A DNA stretch of 64,000 bases, from the IMG/VR virus record IMGVR_UViG_3300032116_015796, positions 1 through 64,000 of that record; one strand, written 5' to 3'. The stretch's first letter is position 1; each line of letters begins with the position of its first letter. Positions 8,770-16,927 of this stretch are shown here, one piece after another. The notes beneath the pieces were generated by a model. The model saw only the letters and a program-made list of their open reading frames with translations, was not told where the DNA came from and ran no database searches. This DNA is from a virus. Made by a program: the position numbers and the translations under genes.

Positions 8770-10596
8770 TTAAATTCCTCCTCCGTCAGTTATTGTCCAT
8801 AATTTTGTTCCTGTTAGGTATGTTCTACTTGCACCTGCAGTTGAAATCGTGTATATAGAGCTTCCTCCATCAAATGACACTCCTGATTGTAATGAGCCAC
8901 CTAAAGATGCCCACCCATTTAGTAAAGAATCATAGTTTACGGTTGATAATGTTATACCGTTAAACATTGCCGTCATATTTGTTACATTAGAAACATTCCA
9001 TCCACCTAAATTTTGGTCAAATAAATTGGCAGATTGGAACATAGAGCCCATATCGGTTACAGACGAGACATCCCAACTACTAATATTTTGGTTAAAGTTT
9101 GTTGTGTTACCAAACATCGTAAACATATTGGTAACAGACGAAACATTCCAACCACCAATTGGTTGATTAAAAGGGGTATTATAGAACATATACTCCATAT
9201 TTGTAACTACTGAAACATTCCATAAATTTATACCTAAAGAACCTCCGTTGTTAAAACTTGTAGCATTACCAAACATAAAATACATATTTGTAACTGAAGA
9301 TACATCCCATAAACTAATATCTTGATTGAATACACTCGCTTGTGCAAACATTGTAGACATATTAGTAACCGAAGAAACATCCCAATTTCCAAGTGGTTGA
9401 TTAAATGATATTGCATTTGTAAACATACCCCCCATATTTGTAACATTAGAAACATTCCATGTATTAATATTTTGATTAAACATATTTGTACCACCAAACA
9501 TTACGAGCATTGACGTTACATTTGACACGTCCCAACTTCCAATATATTGATTAAAGTTAGACGCATTCTGAAACATAGTACCCATATTGGTTACAGATGA
9601 AACATCCCAACTATCCATATTATTAACAGTTGTTAAACTTGAACATGATGCGAACATTGAATATAAGCTTGTAATACCTGTCAAATCAGGTGTATCAGTA
9701 ACTCCCGTTAAAACCAAGTTAGTACACGCATTAAACATCGATGCGTTTGAATTAGACTCCCCTCTTAAAGGTCCCCATTTTATAATTTCTTTTATATTAT
9801 CTTTATATAATGTTGCATGAGTCGCAAAATTCCAACCTTCAATTGTTCCTGTAATTGTAATTGTATAATCACCAGGTGACGCGTAAGTGTGAGTTCTATT
9901 GGCGTATGAGTTAACAGATGTATTACCATCACCCCAATTAATTATTCCCGAATAAGTTCCTGTTGGTGAGTACGGAAGTTCAATTGTAGTTGACGCAGAC
10001 CATACTGAAATAAATGCAAAAGGTAATGGAGATGGAGTTGGTGTTAACGTAGGAGTCACAGTTGGGGTAGGGGTTGGTGTCATTGTTAGGGTAATTGTGG
10101 GTGTTGGTGTCGGTGAAAGAGGGGGTGGTAATGGTTCACAAGCACCCATAACACAAGGAATTCCAACCGATATTAAAACCCCATCCTCTGCGGTAGGTAA
10201 TTTCCCACAAAATAATAATTCGGTTGTACCGTCAATTAACCCATAGAATATTGTCCCGTTACATTGAGTATAACTAAAATCTTTCTTTACTGTGGTTATA
10301 TTACTAAACTGAATACAATTACATTGAGCAATTGTTGGTGTAGGAGTCATTGTTGGTGTCATTGTTGGTGTAGGAGACGGACAACTATACAGTTGAAAAA
10401 ATTCACAACCGTTAGAATCTATTAATTTAACTATAACAGAACTAACACTATCTAAAGGATAAACTAAAGTATATAGAAAATTTGGAGGAATATTAATCCC
10501 GACACCTGCCGACGCACAATATGTTAGAGTCGAATCACAAACATATACATCGTAAGGTCCCGTACCAGTTGCTCCTGTTATTTCTATTGTCTGCAT
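8770..10596 (-). CDS. BspA-like repeat adhesin with PKD-like domain and Pro-Thr linkers
   Basis: 609 residues from the ATG at 10596 (MQTIEITGATG), chosen because an upstream in-frame ATG lies inside the preceding gene and encodes only a frame-shadow (HQHQQ...). Order: small N-terminal domain (1-70), PTPTMTPT linker, a Cys-containing domain, a second TPTPT linker, a PKD-like domain (~185-240; 'IINWGDGNTSV' and 'HTYASPGDYTITITG'), then nine ~25-residue repeats of the type [SG]W[DN]VSSVTNMxxMFxxAxxFNQ. These match the 'surface protein 26-residue repeat'/DUF285/BspA-like family used for adhesion. It is 4 nt after the preceding PT-rich gene. Likely a tail-fibre tip or capsid adhesin; virion location is inferred. 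Confidence 0.8.
   Translation of the reverse strand: MQTIEITGATGTGPYDVYVCDSTLTYCASAGVGINIPPNFLYTLVYPLDSVSSVIVKLIDSNGCEFFQLYSCPSPTPTMTPTMTPTPTIAQCNCIQFSNITTVKKDFSYTQCNGTIFYGLIDGTTELLFCGKLPTAEDGVLISVGIPCVMGACEPLPPPLSPTPTPTITLTMTPTPTPTVTPTLTPTPSPLPFAFISVWSASTTIELPYSPTGTYSGIINWGDGNTSVNSYANRTHTYASPGDYTITITGTIEGWNFATHATLYKDNIKEIIKWGPLRGESNSNASMFNACTNLVLTGVTDTPDLTGITSLYSMFASCSSLTTVNNMDSWDVSSVTNMGTMFQNASNFNQYIGSWDVSNVTSMLVMFGGTNMFNQNINTWNVSNVTNMGGMFTNAISFNQPLGNWDVSSVTNMSTMFAQASVFNQDISLWDVSSVTNMYFMFGNATSFNNGGSLGINLWNVSVVTNMEYMFYNTPFNQPIGGWNVSSVTNMFTMFGNTTNFNQNISSWDVSSVTDMGSMFQSANLFDQNLGGWNVSNVTNMTAMFNGITLSTVNYDSLLNGWASLGGSLQSGVSFDGGSSIYTISTAGASRTYLTGTKLWTITDGGGI
8945..9615 (-). repeat. Nine 75-nt repeats encoding the W[DN]VSxVTNMxxMF unit
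   Basis: Nine consecutive ~25-residue units; one is 24 and one 29 residues. The WDVSSVTNM and MF..A..FNQ cores are conserved and the positions between vary. At DNA level only the core is shared. Confidence 0.85.
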
Positions 10597-10600
10597 AATT

Positions 10601-11074
10601 TTACGAACATTGTGTTGGAGTTGGTGTTGTAGTTTTTGTTGGTGTTGGTGTTGGTTTAGATGGTAAGCAACCACAAGGGTTTGTACAACTTACAGTTGGT
10701 GTTGGTGTCGGAGTTGGTGTTACTGTATTTGTTGGTGTCACGCTTGGTGATGGACTTATACAAGGTGTTAATGTCGGGGTGACTGAAGGTGTTAATGTCG
10801 GAGTTGGTGTTTGTGTCTTTGTTGGGGTAATTGTAGGTGTCGGTGTAGGTGTTGGTCTTGGTACGTTTAAATAATACACACAATTATTGAACAATGTTGT
10901 TATAGTATATATACCATATATTTCTTGTGGTGGATTAAGTAATCCTGCATTAAAAGTAAACGGTAATTCGTGGTCACCTAAATTCAAAACTAATTCAGTC
11001 CCCTGTGGATTGAACAAAATGTTTGCAATCTCACCATCATAATTTATACTTTGTATTGTAATAATTTGATTCAT
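10601..11074 (-). CDS. Small virion-type protein with long Pro-Thr linker
   Basis: 157 residues. Residues 1-72 form a compact beta-rich domain ([16 protein letters not shown]...). The rest is a [17 protein letters not shown]-type linker interrupted by a short Cys-containing segment '[11 protein letters not shown]'. It sits between the papain-domain protein (3 nt upstream) and the BspA-like adhesin (4 nt downstream). The same kind of linker follows the N-terminal domain of the next gene, so this may be a duplicated attachment module or a subunit of the same appendage. Function unknown. Confidence 0.65.
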   Translation of the reverse strand: MNQIITIQSINYDGEIANILFNPQGTELVLNLGDHELPFTFNAGLLNPPQEIYGIYTITTLFNNCVYYLNVPRPTPTPTPTITPTKTQTPTPTLTPSVTPTLTPCISPSPSVTPTNTVTPTPTPTPTVSCTNPCGCLPSKPTPTPTKTTTPTPTQCS

Positions 11075-11077
11075 TAA

Positions 11078-14000
11078 TTAAAAATTGTTTTCTATTGCTA
11101 GACAGACTTCACCGTTCTCGTTTATTAATCTCTGCATATCAGAGAAACTAATAAAGGCATAACCATTTTTGCCCCAAGAGCGTCCCCAACTGTTTTTAAT
11201 TCTAAATAGTTTAGTTCTTAAATCAACCCCATTTATAACATAAGCATGACCACCAACTATTCTTCCATTCACCTTTATTAATCCATTTTTATTTGGTCTA
11301 AACATACCTTGATACCAATTAGTACCAACTACAACAGGTCCTTTAACTAAAACTGTATTAATCAAAACCGCAAGGTCATATGTCCATAAATAAGATGATA
11401 TTCTTCCTGTGTTTTTCAAAAACTTAGCTCCACCTCTTACCGATGTTCCGTCATAGTTTTCGCCAAACCACTCATCTAATTTTTGAGCTTGTTTATAAAT
11501 TGTTGTTGGGTTTACTATCGGGGGGACTCCTCCGTGTTTAATAGGTCCATCTTCAATCCAATGAGCCCAAGCGTAACCAACACATTGTGGAGTACTTCCT
11601 TGATTTCCCCACCATTCCTCAGAATCCCAGTATTTTGAAGTCAATGTTGTTGGTCTGAATTGCAATTTATTTTCGATTAAGAACAATCTATCTCTTTTAT
11701 CTTCAATATAAACTCTTCCTAATGGTAAAGGTTCGGTCGTTGTTGTAGTTGTGGTAGGATTGAAAGTTGTAGTAGTTGTTGTTGGGTTAAATGTTGTTGT
11801 GGTTGTTGTAGGATTGACAGTAGTAGTTGTTGATGTTGGTGTATCCCCTGTTGTGTAATTAAAATCATCTGGTAGACATACTAAAGTTGAGCAATCAGGA
11901 CAATCAGGATTAAACATCCTAAAAGTGTTTTTTAACAACAAGAAGTTATGTTTCACTTCAGGAGCCGAAAGAGGTGTGATATACATTCTAAATTGTGAAA
12001 TCGCGCCTTCAAAAGTTCCTGCAAAATTTTGTTCTATTTGGATGTTAGTTTTTAATCCGTTTAAAGAAGTTCCTGTCAAATCATTAGTCGGGAAATTTTC
12101 AGGGTCTTGTTGGTAAGGTCCGAAATATAAAATTTCTTCTCTAGTCACCAAAGTCAAAGTATTTGTATTAGACGGATTTGTTATTACGGGAGTGTCATTC
12201 CAATGAGCAATTAGTACTCCTGATTCATTATTTAAGTTAGTTAATATTTGAGGTTCACCAAAACAATCTATATAGTCAATGTCAGTTGTTACATCACCAA
12301 TTGAATAGTTCCAAACTGAACATGCTCTGAATGTTAAGTTTTCTCTTAACCCTTGAGTTCCTCCACCCCAAGACACGTTGAAAGGAACTCCAACTTGTTT
12401 TTCTTTATCGGTGTTTAGTGCTCTTGGGATTATTTCCTCAAAATCTTCTATAGTCCAAAATAACTTACCATTGATATAAATTTTAAGTCTTCCTTTTCTA
12501 TATTTTTTTTCTAATAACCATTTCTCATTAAGATTTACAATTTCAATTTTTTCCGCCTCTTCCGCTTCAGGACGAGTATATGGTACGGTAATTAGTGAGG
12601 AAGTATTATTCGCTAAAGATTCTAAATATAACTTTTTAGTTATATCACCTAAACCTCCTCGATACCATAAATCACAATCATCAAACCAAGTATATCTTTC
12701 CCATACGGCATCGATTTGAAACCAATGTTCCAAATCTAACCATGCGGGGTTAATTTCAAAACAATCAGGATATATTGGAGGTGAACAGTAATCTAAAACA
12801 GTATAACCAGTTGTATAGGTTACCCCTGTAGTAGAACAAGAACCTGTTGTTTCACAGTCTCCTGTAAATAATAAAACTCTAACCCCTATCTGAGGGTTTT
12901 TAGGTTCTCCACATAATCTAAATGATAAAGCGTTAGACATTGCATCATATAAAGGGTCTTTTTCACAAGTGTCCTCAATTGACGTAAATCCCGTATTAAC
13001 ATTACAAGGTAAACAATCATTACATGTATTACACTTAGTACATGAAGGTGTACAAACAGGTGGTAAAATGCAACCGTCAGATATTGGTGTAGGACTTGGT
13101 GTTGGAGTTGGCGTTGGAAAAATAATAGAATCACATTTATGTGTCTGACATTCCCACCCACACGATTCACATCTTATTTCTCCACATCCACATCCACATG
13201 AAATACTTTTTTGAGCATTACCCTTACACTTATCACAACCATAATTAACATGAGTGTCATGTATTCCTCCTTCAGACCTTGGTGGATAAACAAAAATACA
13301 ACGACTATTTGTTATTGTTTTGTTACAACAAGCACAAGTTGTTAAACCTGATAATGGGGTAGTTATACGAGTATATCCTGTGAAACAATTTGGAGTTCCG
13401 TCAGCATGATGATAAAATTTATTTTCGGCTCTTGTTCCAAAATAAAAGAAAGTGTTTTTATTATTAGGATAAATTTTATTTAATGTTGTCTCACCAGGTC
13501 CTGGAAAATATTCATTAATTAACCTTGGTTTCAATATCATTTCAACTGACCAACCTTTGTTCATCCTTTCAGGAAAAATATCATAATCATATCCGAACAA
13601 CCTATAAAATCCTTGATAGAATCCACCATATAGTTCATGGTATCTACCTTCAAACGGACTAAATTTACTTACCACTTCATAAAGTACAACGTCAGGAAAA
13701 CCTGAAAATCTAACAATATCATTACCTGTATTTGCGGTAACTTGAAAAAGTTTTAGTCTTCTGTCAAAACTTAATCTATCAAATTTTTGAGTGTTATTTA
13801 GTAAACCTTCAGTAAACGTTATTGTTTGTCCTGTCATATATTCCACAAGACCGTTATCAACTCCTGTTAATCCTATATCACAAGAAGTGGATGAGGACAA
13901 ACATTTTAAATCAATTTCTTTTGGGTTGTAATAATTTTGGGAAACAAAAACATTGTTTTTATTATAGTTTTTGTAAGTAAGAGTTAAATTCTGTGCAGTT

Positions 14001-14188
14001 TCAATATTATTAATGTCGAAATAAAAAGGTAATCTATTACCATGTGTTTGGGCAATTAAATAAGGAGAGAAAACAACCTCCTGATTAAAATCCATTTCAT
14101 CATTAGTCAATGACATATCATGTGTATCCAAAGATAACTTCGGAAACAAATTAGGTCTAGCATATTGATTTATATTTTGACTCGCCAT
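11078..14188 (-). CDS. Large virion protein with lectin-like region, Cys clusters and C-terminal papain-like (C1A) peptidase domain
   Basis: 1036 residues. The N-terminal ~770 residues look like a tail/adhesin body. 'GWSVEMILKPRL' and 'AISQFRMYITPLSAPEVKHN' are typical of LamG/concanavalin-like domains, and a Cys-rich insert (~265-400) with many CxxC pairs may bind metal. A poly-Thr/FNP linker (~790-822) joins a C-terminal papain-like domain: Gln863 and Cys869 in 'QGSTPQCVGYAWAHW' (the Q-to-C spacing of papain), His981 in 'GGHAYVING' and Asn999 in 'RIKNSWGRSWGKNGYAFIS'. The triad and oxyanion Gln all appear present, so activity is plausible. Possible roles are self-cleavage of the fibre or degradation of host surface protein (inference). 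It is first in its minus-strand gene string, behind its own TATTTAT motif. Confidence 0.85.
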   Translation of the reverse strand: MASQNINQYARPNLFPKLSLDTHDMSLTNDEMDFNQEVVFSPYLIAQTHGNRLPFYFDINNIETAQNLTLTYKNYNKNNVFVSQNYYNPKEIDLKCLSSSTSCDIGLTGVDNGLVEYMTGQTITFTEGLLNNTQKFDRLSFDRRLKLFQVTANTGNDIVRFSGFPDVVLYEVVSKFSPFEGRYHELYGGFYQGFYRLFGYDYDIFPERMNKGWSVEMILKPRLINEYFPGPGETTLNKIYPNNKNTFFYFGTRAENKFYHHADGTPNCFTGYTRITTPLSGLTTCACCNKTITNSRCIFVYPPRSEGGIHDTHVNYGCDKCKGNAQKSISCGCGCGEIRCESCGWECQTHKCDSIIFPTPTPTPSPTPISDGCILPPVCTPSCTKCNTCNDCLPCNVNTGFTSIEDTCEKDPLYDAMSNALSFRLCGEPKNPQIGVRVLLFTGDCETTGSCSTTGVTYTTGYTVLDYCSPPIYPDCFEINPAWLDLEHWFQIDAVWERYTWFDDCDLWYRGGLGDITKKLYLESLANNTSSLITVPYTRPEAEEAEKIEIVNLNEKWLLEKKYRKGRLKIYINGKLFWTIEDFEEIIPRALNTDKEKQVGVPFNVSWGGGTQGLRENLTFRACSVWNYSIGDVTTDIDYIDCFGEPQILTNLNNESGVLIAHWNDTPVITNPSNTNTLTLVTREEILYFGPYQQDPENFPTNDLTGTSLNGLKTNIQIEQNFAGTFEGAISQFRMYITPLSAPEVKHNFLLLKNTFRMFNPDCPDCSTLVCLPDDFNYTTGDTPTSTTTTVNPTTTTTTFNPTTTTTTFNPTTTTTTTEPLPLGRVYIEDKRDRLFLIENKLQFRPTTLTSKYWDSEEWWGNQGSTPQCVGYAWAHWIEDGPIKHGGVPPIVNPTTIYKQAQKLDEWFGENYDGTSVRGGAKFLKNTGRISSYLWTYDLAVLINTVLVKGPVVVGTNWYQGMFRPNKNGLIKVNGRIVGGHAYVINGVDLRTKLFRIKNSWGRSWGKNGYAFISFSDMQRLINENGEVCLAIENNF

Positions 14189-14191
14189 CTT

Positions 14192-14205
14192 TTTTATGAT
14201 AAATA
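14192..14205 (-). promoter_or_regulatory. Candidate late promoter motif TATTTATnnATAAA (minus arm of divergent pair)
   Basis: Minus strand TATTTATCATAAAA preceded by G; the core ends 10 nt before the ATG at 14188. It is paired with a plus-strand copy only 13 bp away. Confidence 0.5.
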
Positions 14206-14218
14206 CACCAAAACGAAG

Positions 14219-14232
14219 TATTTATTGATAAA
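14219..14232 (+). promoter_or_regulatory. Candidate late promoter motif TATTTATnnATAAA (plus arm of divergent pair)
   Basis: Plus strand TATTTATTGATAAA preceded by G; the core ends 13 nt before the ATG at 14239. With the minus copy at 14192-14205 it forms a compact divergent arrangement in a 50-bp intergenic gap. Confidence 0.5.
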
Positions 14233-14238
14233 AAAGAC

Positions 14239-15075
14239 ATGATAAGTTTTAATAAAGAATATTTCAGAAACAATTGTTATTTCTTCTTGAAGGATAGGGG
14301 AGAAACTTTTTCTTTATATTATTCTGTTGCGGATACTTTAACTGAGTCAAGAAAAAATGACGATAAGAAAGACTTTCCAAAAAGTAAGTTAAAAAAAATA
14401 GAATCATTGATTAAAAAATATTTTACATCTAAGACAAAACCTTCAAAAAAGGAAGTGGACAAAGATTTAGATAACGTTGAAAAAACTGAAATTGATGAAT
14501 TAATTGATTCTGATGGTACTATGTTAAGTTCAAGAGTGCCATTTTTAAACATGTATTTACATCCTAAAAAAACAATGGACCAAACTGTTGTTGCTTCGAG
14601 AGTTTCTAATGACCCTGTAACAAGAGGATATCGTGCGGTTTATTGGGGTGAGAGTGAAGATGAGAAAGATAACGTAGTATCTGAAATAGATTATTCGGAT
14701 GCTTTTGGTTATGAAGAAACTGAAAATAAAGACTTTAATGATACCGTAAAAACCTTAAAAACTATGGGAGTAGATAATGCGGTAGAAAGAGCAAAACAAT
14801 TTGGTAAATTACCAAAACAAAAAAGAACAAAAGGAAAACTAAAACAAAGATTAGTCGAAAAAGGGGCTATCGAAGAAGAACAAAAGAAAATGATGTCTAA
14901 AATGGTTGAAGATATTTTGGCTAAAAAATCAAAAGACTCTTCAGACGTAGTTTCTAAAGGTGATAATGCGGTAAGTAAGGTACTTATAAAGAACTTGAAA
15001 TCCATTAAAAAAATTGCAGAAAAAGAAGGTGTTAGTATAAATAAATTAATAAACATTCTCAAAACAGATGAATAA
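14239..15075 (+). CDS. Hypothetical charged protein
   Basis: 278 residues, not recognised. After a short hydrophobic N-terminus (NCYFFLKDRGETFSLYYS) it is highly charged with Lys/Asp/Glu runs. A central stretch has 'RAVYWGESEDEKDN', and the C-terminal helix-rich part 'SKVLIKNLKSIKKIAEKEG' may be a coiled coil. It begins a plus-strand group of five genes (14239-16829) with overlaps of -8, +1, -1 and +1 nt, so they are probably one transcript ending at the terminator at 16838. It has a good TATTTAT motif upstream. Because it faces the tail-protein gene and uses the same motif type, a structural or assembly role is possible. Confidence 0.7.
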   Translation: MISFNKEYFRNNCYFFLKDRGETFSLYYSVADTLTESRKNDDKKDFPKSKLKKIESLIKKYFTSKTKPSKKEVDKDLDNVEKTEIDELIDSDGTMLSSRVPFLNMYLHPKKTMDQTVVASRVSNDPVTRGYRAVYWGESEDEKDNVVSEIDYSDAFGYEETENKDFNDTVKTLKTMGVDNAVERAKQFGKLPKQKRTKGKLKQRLVEKGAIEEEQKKMMSKMVEDILAKKSKDSSDVVSKGDNAVSKVLIKNLKSIKKIAEKEGVSINKLINILKTDE

Positions 15076-15538
15076 AGATTTATACGGACATAAAGTACCT
15101 ATTCCTGAAGAAGTTGTAACTTATTTACAACAATGTCATGATGCGGCACAAGGCGCGGATGAGAACACTGAAGGATATAGAAGAAATAAAGAACTTAGAG
15201 ATTCAAAAGAAGCTACGTACCAACAATTAAAAAGGATGAAAAATTTCTTTGACAATTTTAATGGTCATGAAAATGATTTACCATTCATATTAAATGGTGG
15301 TCATTATGTTAAGGGATGGGTAGATAGAACTTTAGGAGGTATGAGAGATGGGGTTGAATTAGGTAAAGAAATTAAGTCAGAAGTTTTACCAAATCAATTT
15401 ATCCAACAACATGATAAAAACGATTTAAAGAATTTGAATAGACCGAGTAAAAGTCATTCAAGTAACGTTGAGTATTATGATTTAGCAGTAACAGAAAGTT
15501 TAAAACGAATAAACGATTTAATAAAAAAAATAATTTAA
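15068..15538 (+). CDS. Hypothetical protein
   Basis: 156 residues, unrecognised. Mostly helical and hydrophilic, with 'PEEVVTYLQQCHDAAQGAD' near the N-terminus and 'FNGHENDLPFILNGGHYVKG' in the middle. No signal peptide or membrane segment. The start overlaps the upstream stop by 8 nt, and the next gene begins 1 nt after its stop. Same tight cluster as the neighbours; function unknown. Confidence 0.7.
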   Translation: MNKDLYGHKVPIPEEVVTYLQQCHDAAQGADENTEGYRRNKELRDSKEATYQQLKRMKNFFDNFNGHENDLPFILNGGHYVKGWVDRTLGGMRDGVELGKEIKSEVLPNQFIQQHDKNDLKNLNRPSKSHSSNVEYYDLAVTESLKRINDLIKKII

Positions 15539-15539
15539 T

Positions 15540-15836
15540 ATGGCAGTTAATGAACCTTTAAATTTTGAACAACCAAGCAATGAGTTGTCGTCTATCGCTG
15601 ATGCGGAGAGAAAAAAACTTTTACCTAAAAATGATTTTGTTAGACAGGCAAATGAGTATTCTTCGGTTAACAAAGATGCTTTGGCTGACGGAGATGATTA
15701 TGGTAAAGGTACGGGAGTATTCTTAGATGTTTATAATCAAGGAGCGGGAGCGATTCAGGATATCCTTGAAAGAAAAGCTGAAGTGGTTATTAATGAATAT
15801 CAACCAAACAAACCTTACACAACACCAAGCGCGTAA
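15540..15836 (+). CDS. Hypothetical small protein
   Basis: 98 residues, acidic to neutral, no recognised domain. It contains 'NDFVRQANEYSSVNKDALADG' in two parts and 'GAGAIQDILERKAEVVINEY'. Its last base is the first base of the next start codon. Conserved tight spacing supports its being a real gene. Confidence 0.65.
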   Translation: MAVNEPLNFEQPSNELSSIADAERKKLLPKNDFVRQANEYSSVNKDALADGDDYGKGTGVFLDVYNQGAGAIQDILERKAEVVINEYQPNKPYTTPSA

Positions 15837-16240
15837 TGAAACTAACCAACATCGCAAAATCATTAATTTTGGAAGTTGCGTCTATTGAAAATATAGTAGA
15901 TGCAATAAAAAAACGCCAAAAAATTGTGGTTTATTATGATGGTGATGAACCAGGTGGTAGAGGTTTAAGAGAAATAGAACCTGTTTGTTTTGGTTACAGT
16001 AAAGCGGATAACCCTGTGTTAAGAGCATGGGATTTAGAAGGAGCGTCTCATACAGGTTATAAAGGAGAACAACCTTTACCAGGTTGGAGACTTTTTAGGG
16101 TAGATAAAATATTATCGTTTAAACCAACAGGAGAAACTTTCAACGAACCTAAACCAAATTACAATCCTAATGGTGACAAAAGTATGAAAAGAGTTATAAT
16201 TAACGTTGTATTCGATAATCAACAACCACAAACTGTATAA
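15836..16240 (+). CDS. Stand-alone WYL-like domain protein
   Basis: 134 residues. The core matches a WYL domain: 'IVDAIKKRQKIVVYYDGDE' (residues ~18-38), 'LREIEPVCFGYSK', 'PVLRAWDLEGAS' and 'GWRLFRVDKILSFKPTGE', which is the Arg-x-phi-x-[VL]-D-[RK]-[IM] end of the domain. WYL domains usually bind ligands or nucleic acid in regulators with an HTH; here there is no HTH, only a ~15-residue N-terminal helix 'MKLTNIAKSLILEV' and a 35-residue tail. The N-terminus resembles the capsid-targeting-like starts seen elsewhere in this phage (I-L-E then V). It could act as a regulator or a modulator of host enzymes; both are inferences. Confidence 0.6.
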   Translation: MKLTNIAKSLILEVASIENIVDAIKKRQKIVVYYDGDEPGGRGLREIEPVCFGYSKADNPVLRAWDLEGASHTGYKGEQPLPGWRLFRVDKILSFKPTGETFNEPKPNYNPNGDKSMKRVIINVVFDNQQPQTV

Positions 16241-16241
16241 T

Positions 16242-16829
16242 ATGAATAGCGAGAATGAATTAATCCAAAAACTTATGATGTCCAAAAAAATAATGGACAT
16301 ACACAATAAAACACCAAGAACCCAAAATCCAGGTATGAACATTAATATGCCTGTTGTTGAGGAATTTTCCGCTCCTCAGGCATCATACAATATACCACAA
16401 GATGTGTTAACTGAAGTTAGTCATACATCATCACCTAAAAAAATGACACAAGAAATTCCTACAGAACAAAGAATTATGTCATCTAAACTACCTGATGAAA
16501 TTAAAAGACTAATGATTGAACATCCAATCGCACAACCTAACTCAATGGCGGGTCCTACATTATCAAATGACTTGGTTGAGAAAGCGTCAAGATTAATGGG
16601 AACAACTCCTCAGATTCAAGAAACAACACAACAAACAAGAAGACAAACTAATACGTCTAATATAGATTTAGACGAAATTAGGTCTGTTGTTAGAGAGACT
16701 GTTGAAGATGTTTTAAAGGAAAATGGTCTTTTAGTTGAATCCACAACTAAATCTAACGAAACAATTACCTTTAAAGTCGGTAAACACATTTTTGAAGGTA
16801 GAGTTACCAAAGTGAAAAAAATCCAATAA
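16242..16829 (+). CDS. Hypothetical protein, last gene of the 14239-16829 group
   Basis: 195 residues from the ATG at 16242 (MNSENELIQKLMM), taken because it begins 1 nt after the upstream stop; an in-frame ATG at 16206 would lie inside the WYL gene. The middle is Gln/Thr/Pro-rich and probably disordered. The C-terminal ~55 residues form a helix (DEIRSVVRETVEDVLKENGL) followed by a small beta unit 'ITFKVGKHIFEGRVTKVKKI'. It is followed 8 nt later by a strong intrinsic terminator. Unknown function, possibly a structural or assembly factor. Confidence 0.7.
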   Translation: MNSENELIQKLMMSKKIMDIHNKTPRTQNPGMNINMPVVEEFSAPQASYNIPQDVLTEVSHTSSPKKMTQEIPTEQRIMSSKLPDEIKRLMIEHPIAQPNSMAGPTLSNDLVEKASRLMGTTPQIQETTQQTRRQTNTSNIDLDEIRSVVRETVEDVLKENGLLVESTTKSNETITFKVGKHIFEGRVTKVKKIQ

Positions 16830-16837
16830 CTACCTAT

Positions 16838-16866
16838 AACCCCTCAAATAGAGGGGTTTTTTATTT
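16838..16866 (+). terminator. Intrinsic terminator
   Basis: An eight-base-pair stem AACCCCTC/GAGGGGTT with a five-base loop, followed by a T-rich tract (TTTTATTTTT). It closes the 14239-16829 gene group. Confidence 0.85.
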
Positions 16867-16875
16867 TTACAAAGG

Positions 16876-16906
16876 TTGATTAAAAACATTAGATGTACTA
16901 TATTTC
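16876..16906 (+). promoter_or_regulatory. Possible Bacteroidota-type promoter for the glycan operon
   Basis: TTGA, 19 nt, then TATATTTC: a degenerate match to the Bacteroidota primary sigma consensus (TTTG ... TAnnTTTG), 21 nt before the ATG at 16928. The gap lies directly after a terminator, so a new promoter is expected here. No TATTTATnnATAAA motif is present. Confidence 0.35.
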
Positions 16907-16927
16907 AATTATTATATTGAAAATACT

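Noticed and set aside
10597-10674. N-terminal extension of the BspA-like gene ([13 protein letters not shown]...)
   Set aside because: It lies in the preceding gene's PT-repeat in another frame; the ATG at 10596 directly after the stop is better.
14709-15062. Minus-strand Phe/Ser-rich frame
   Set aside because: Antisense of a Lys/Glu-rich gene; no supporting spacing or motif.
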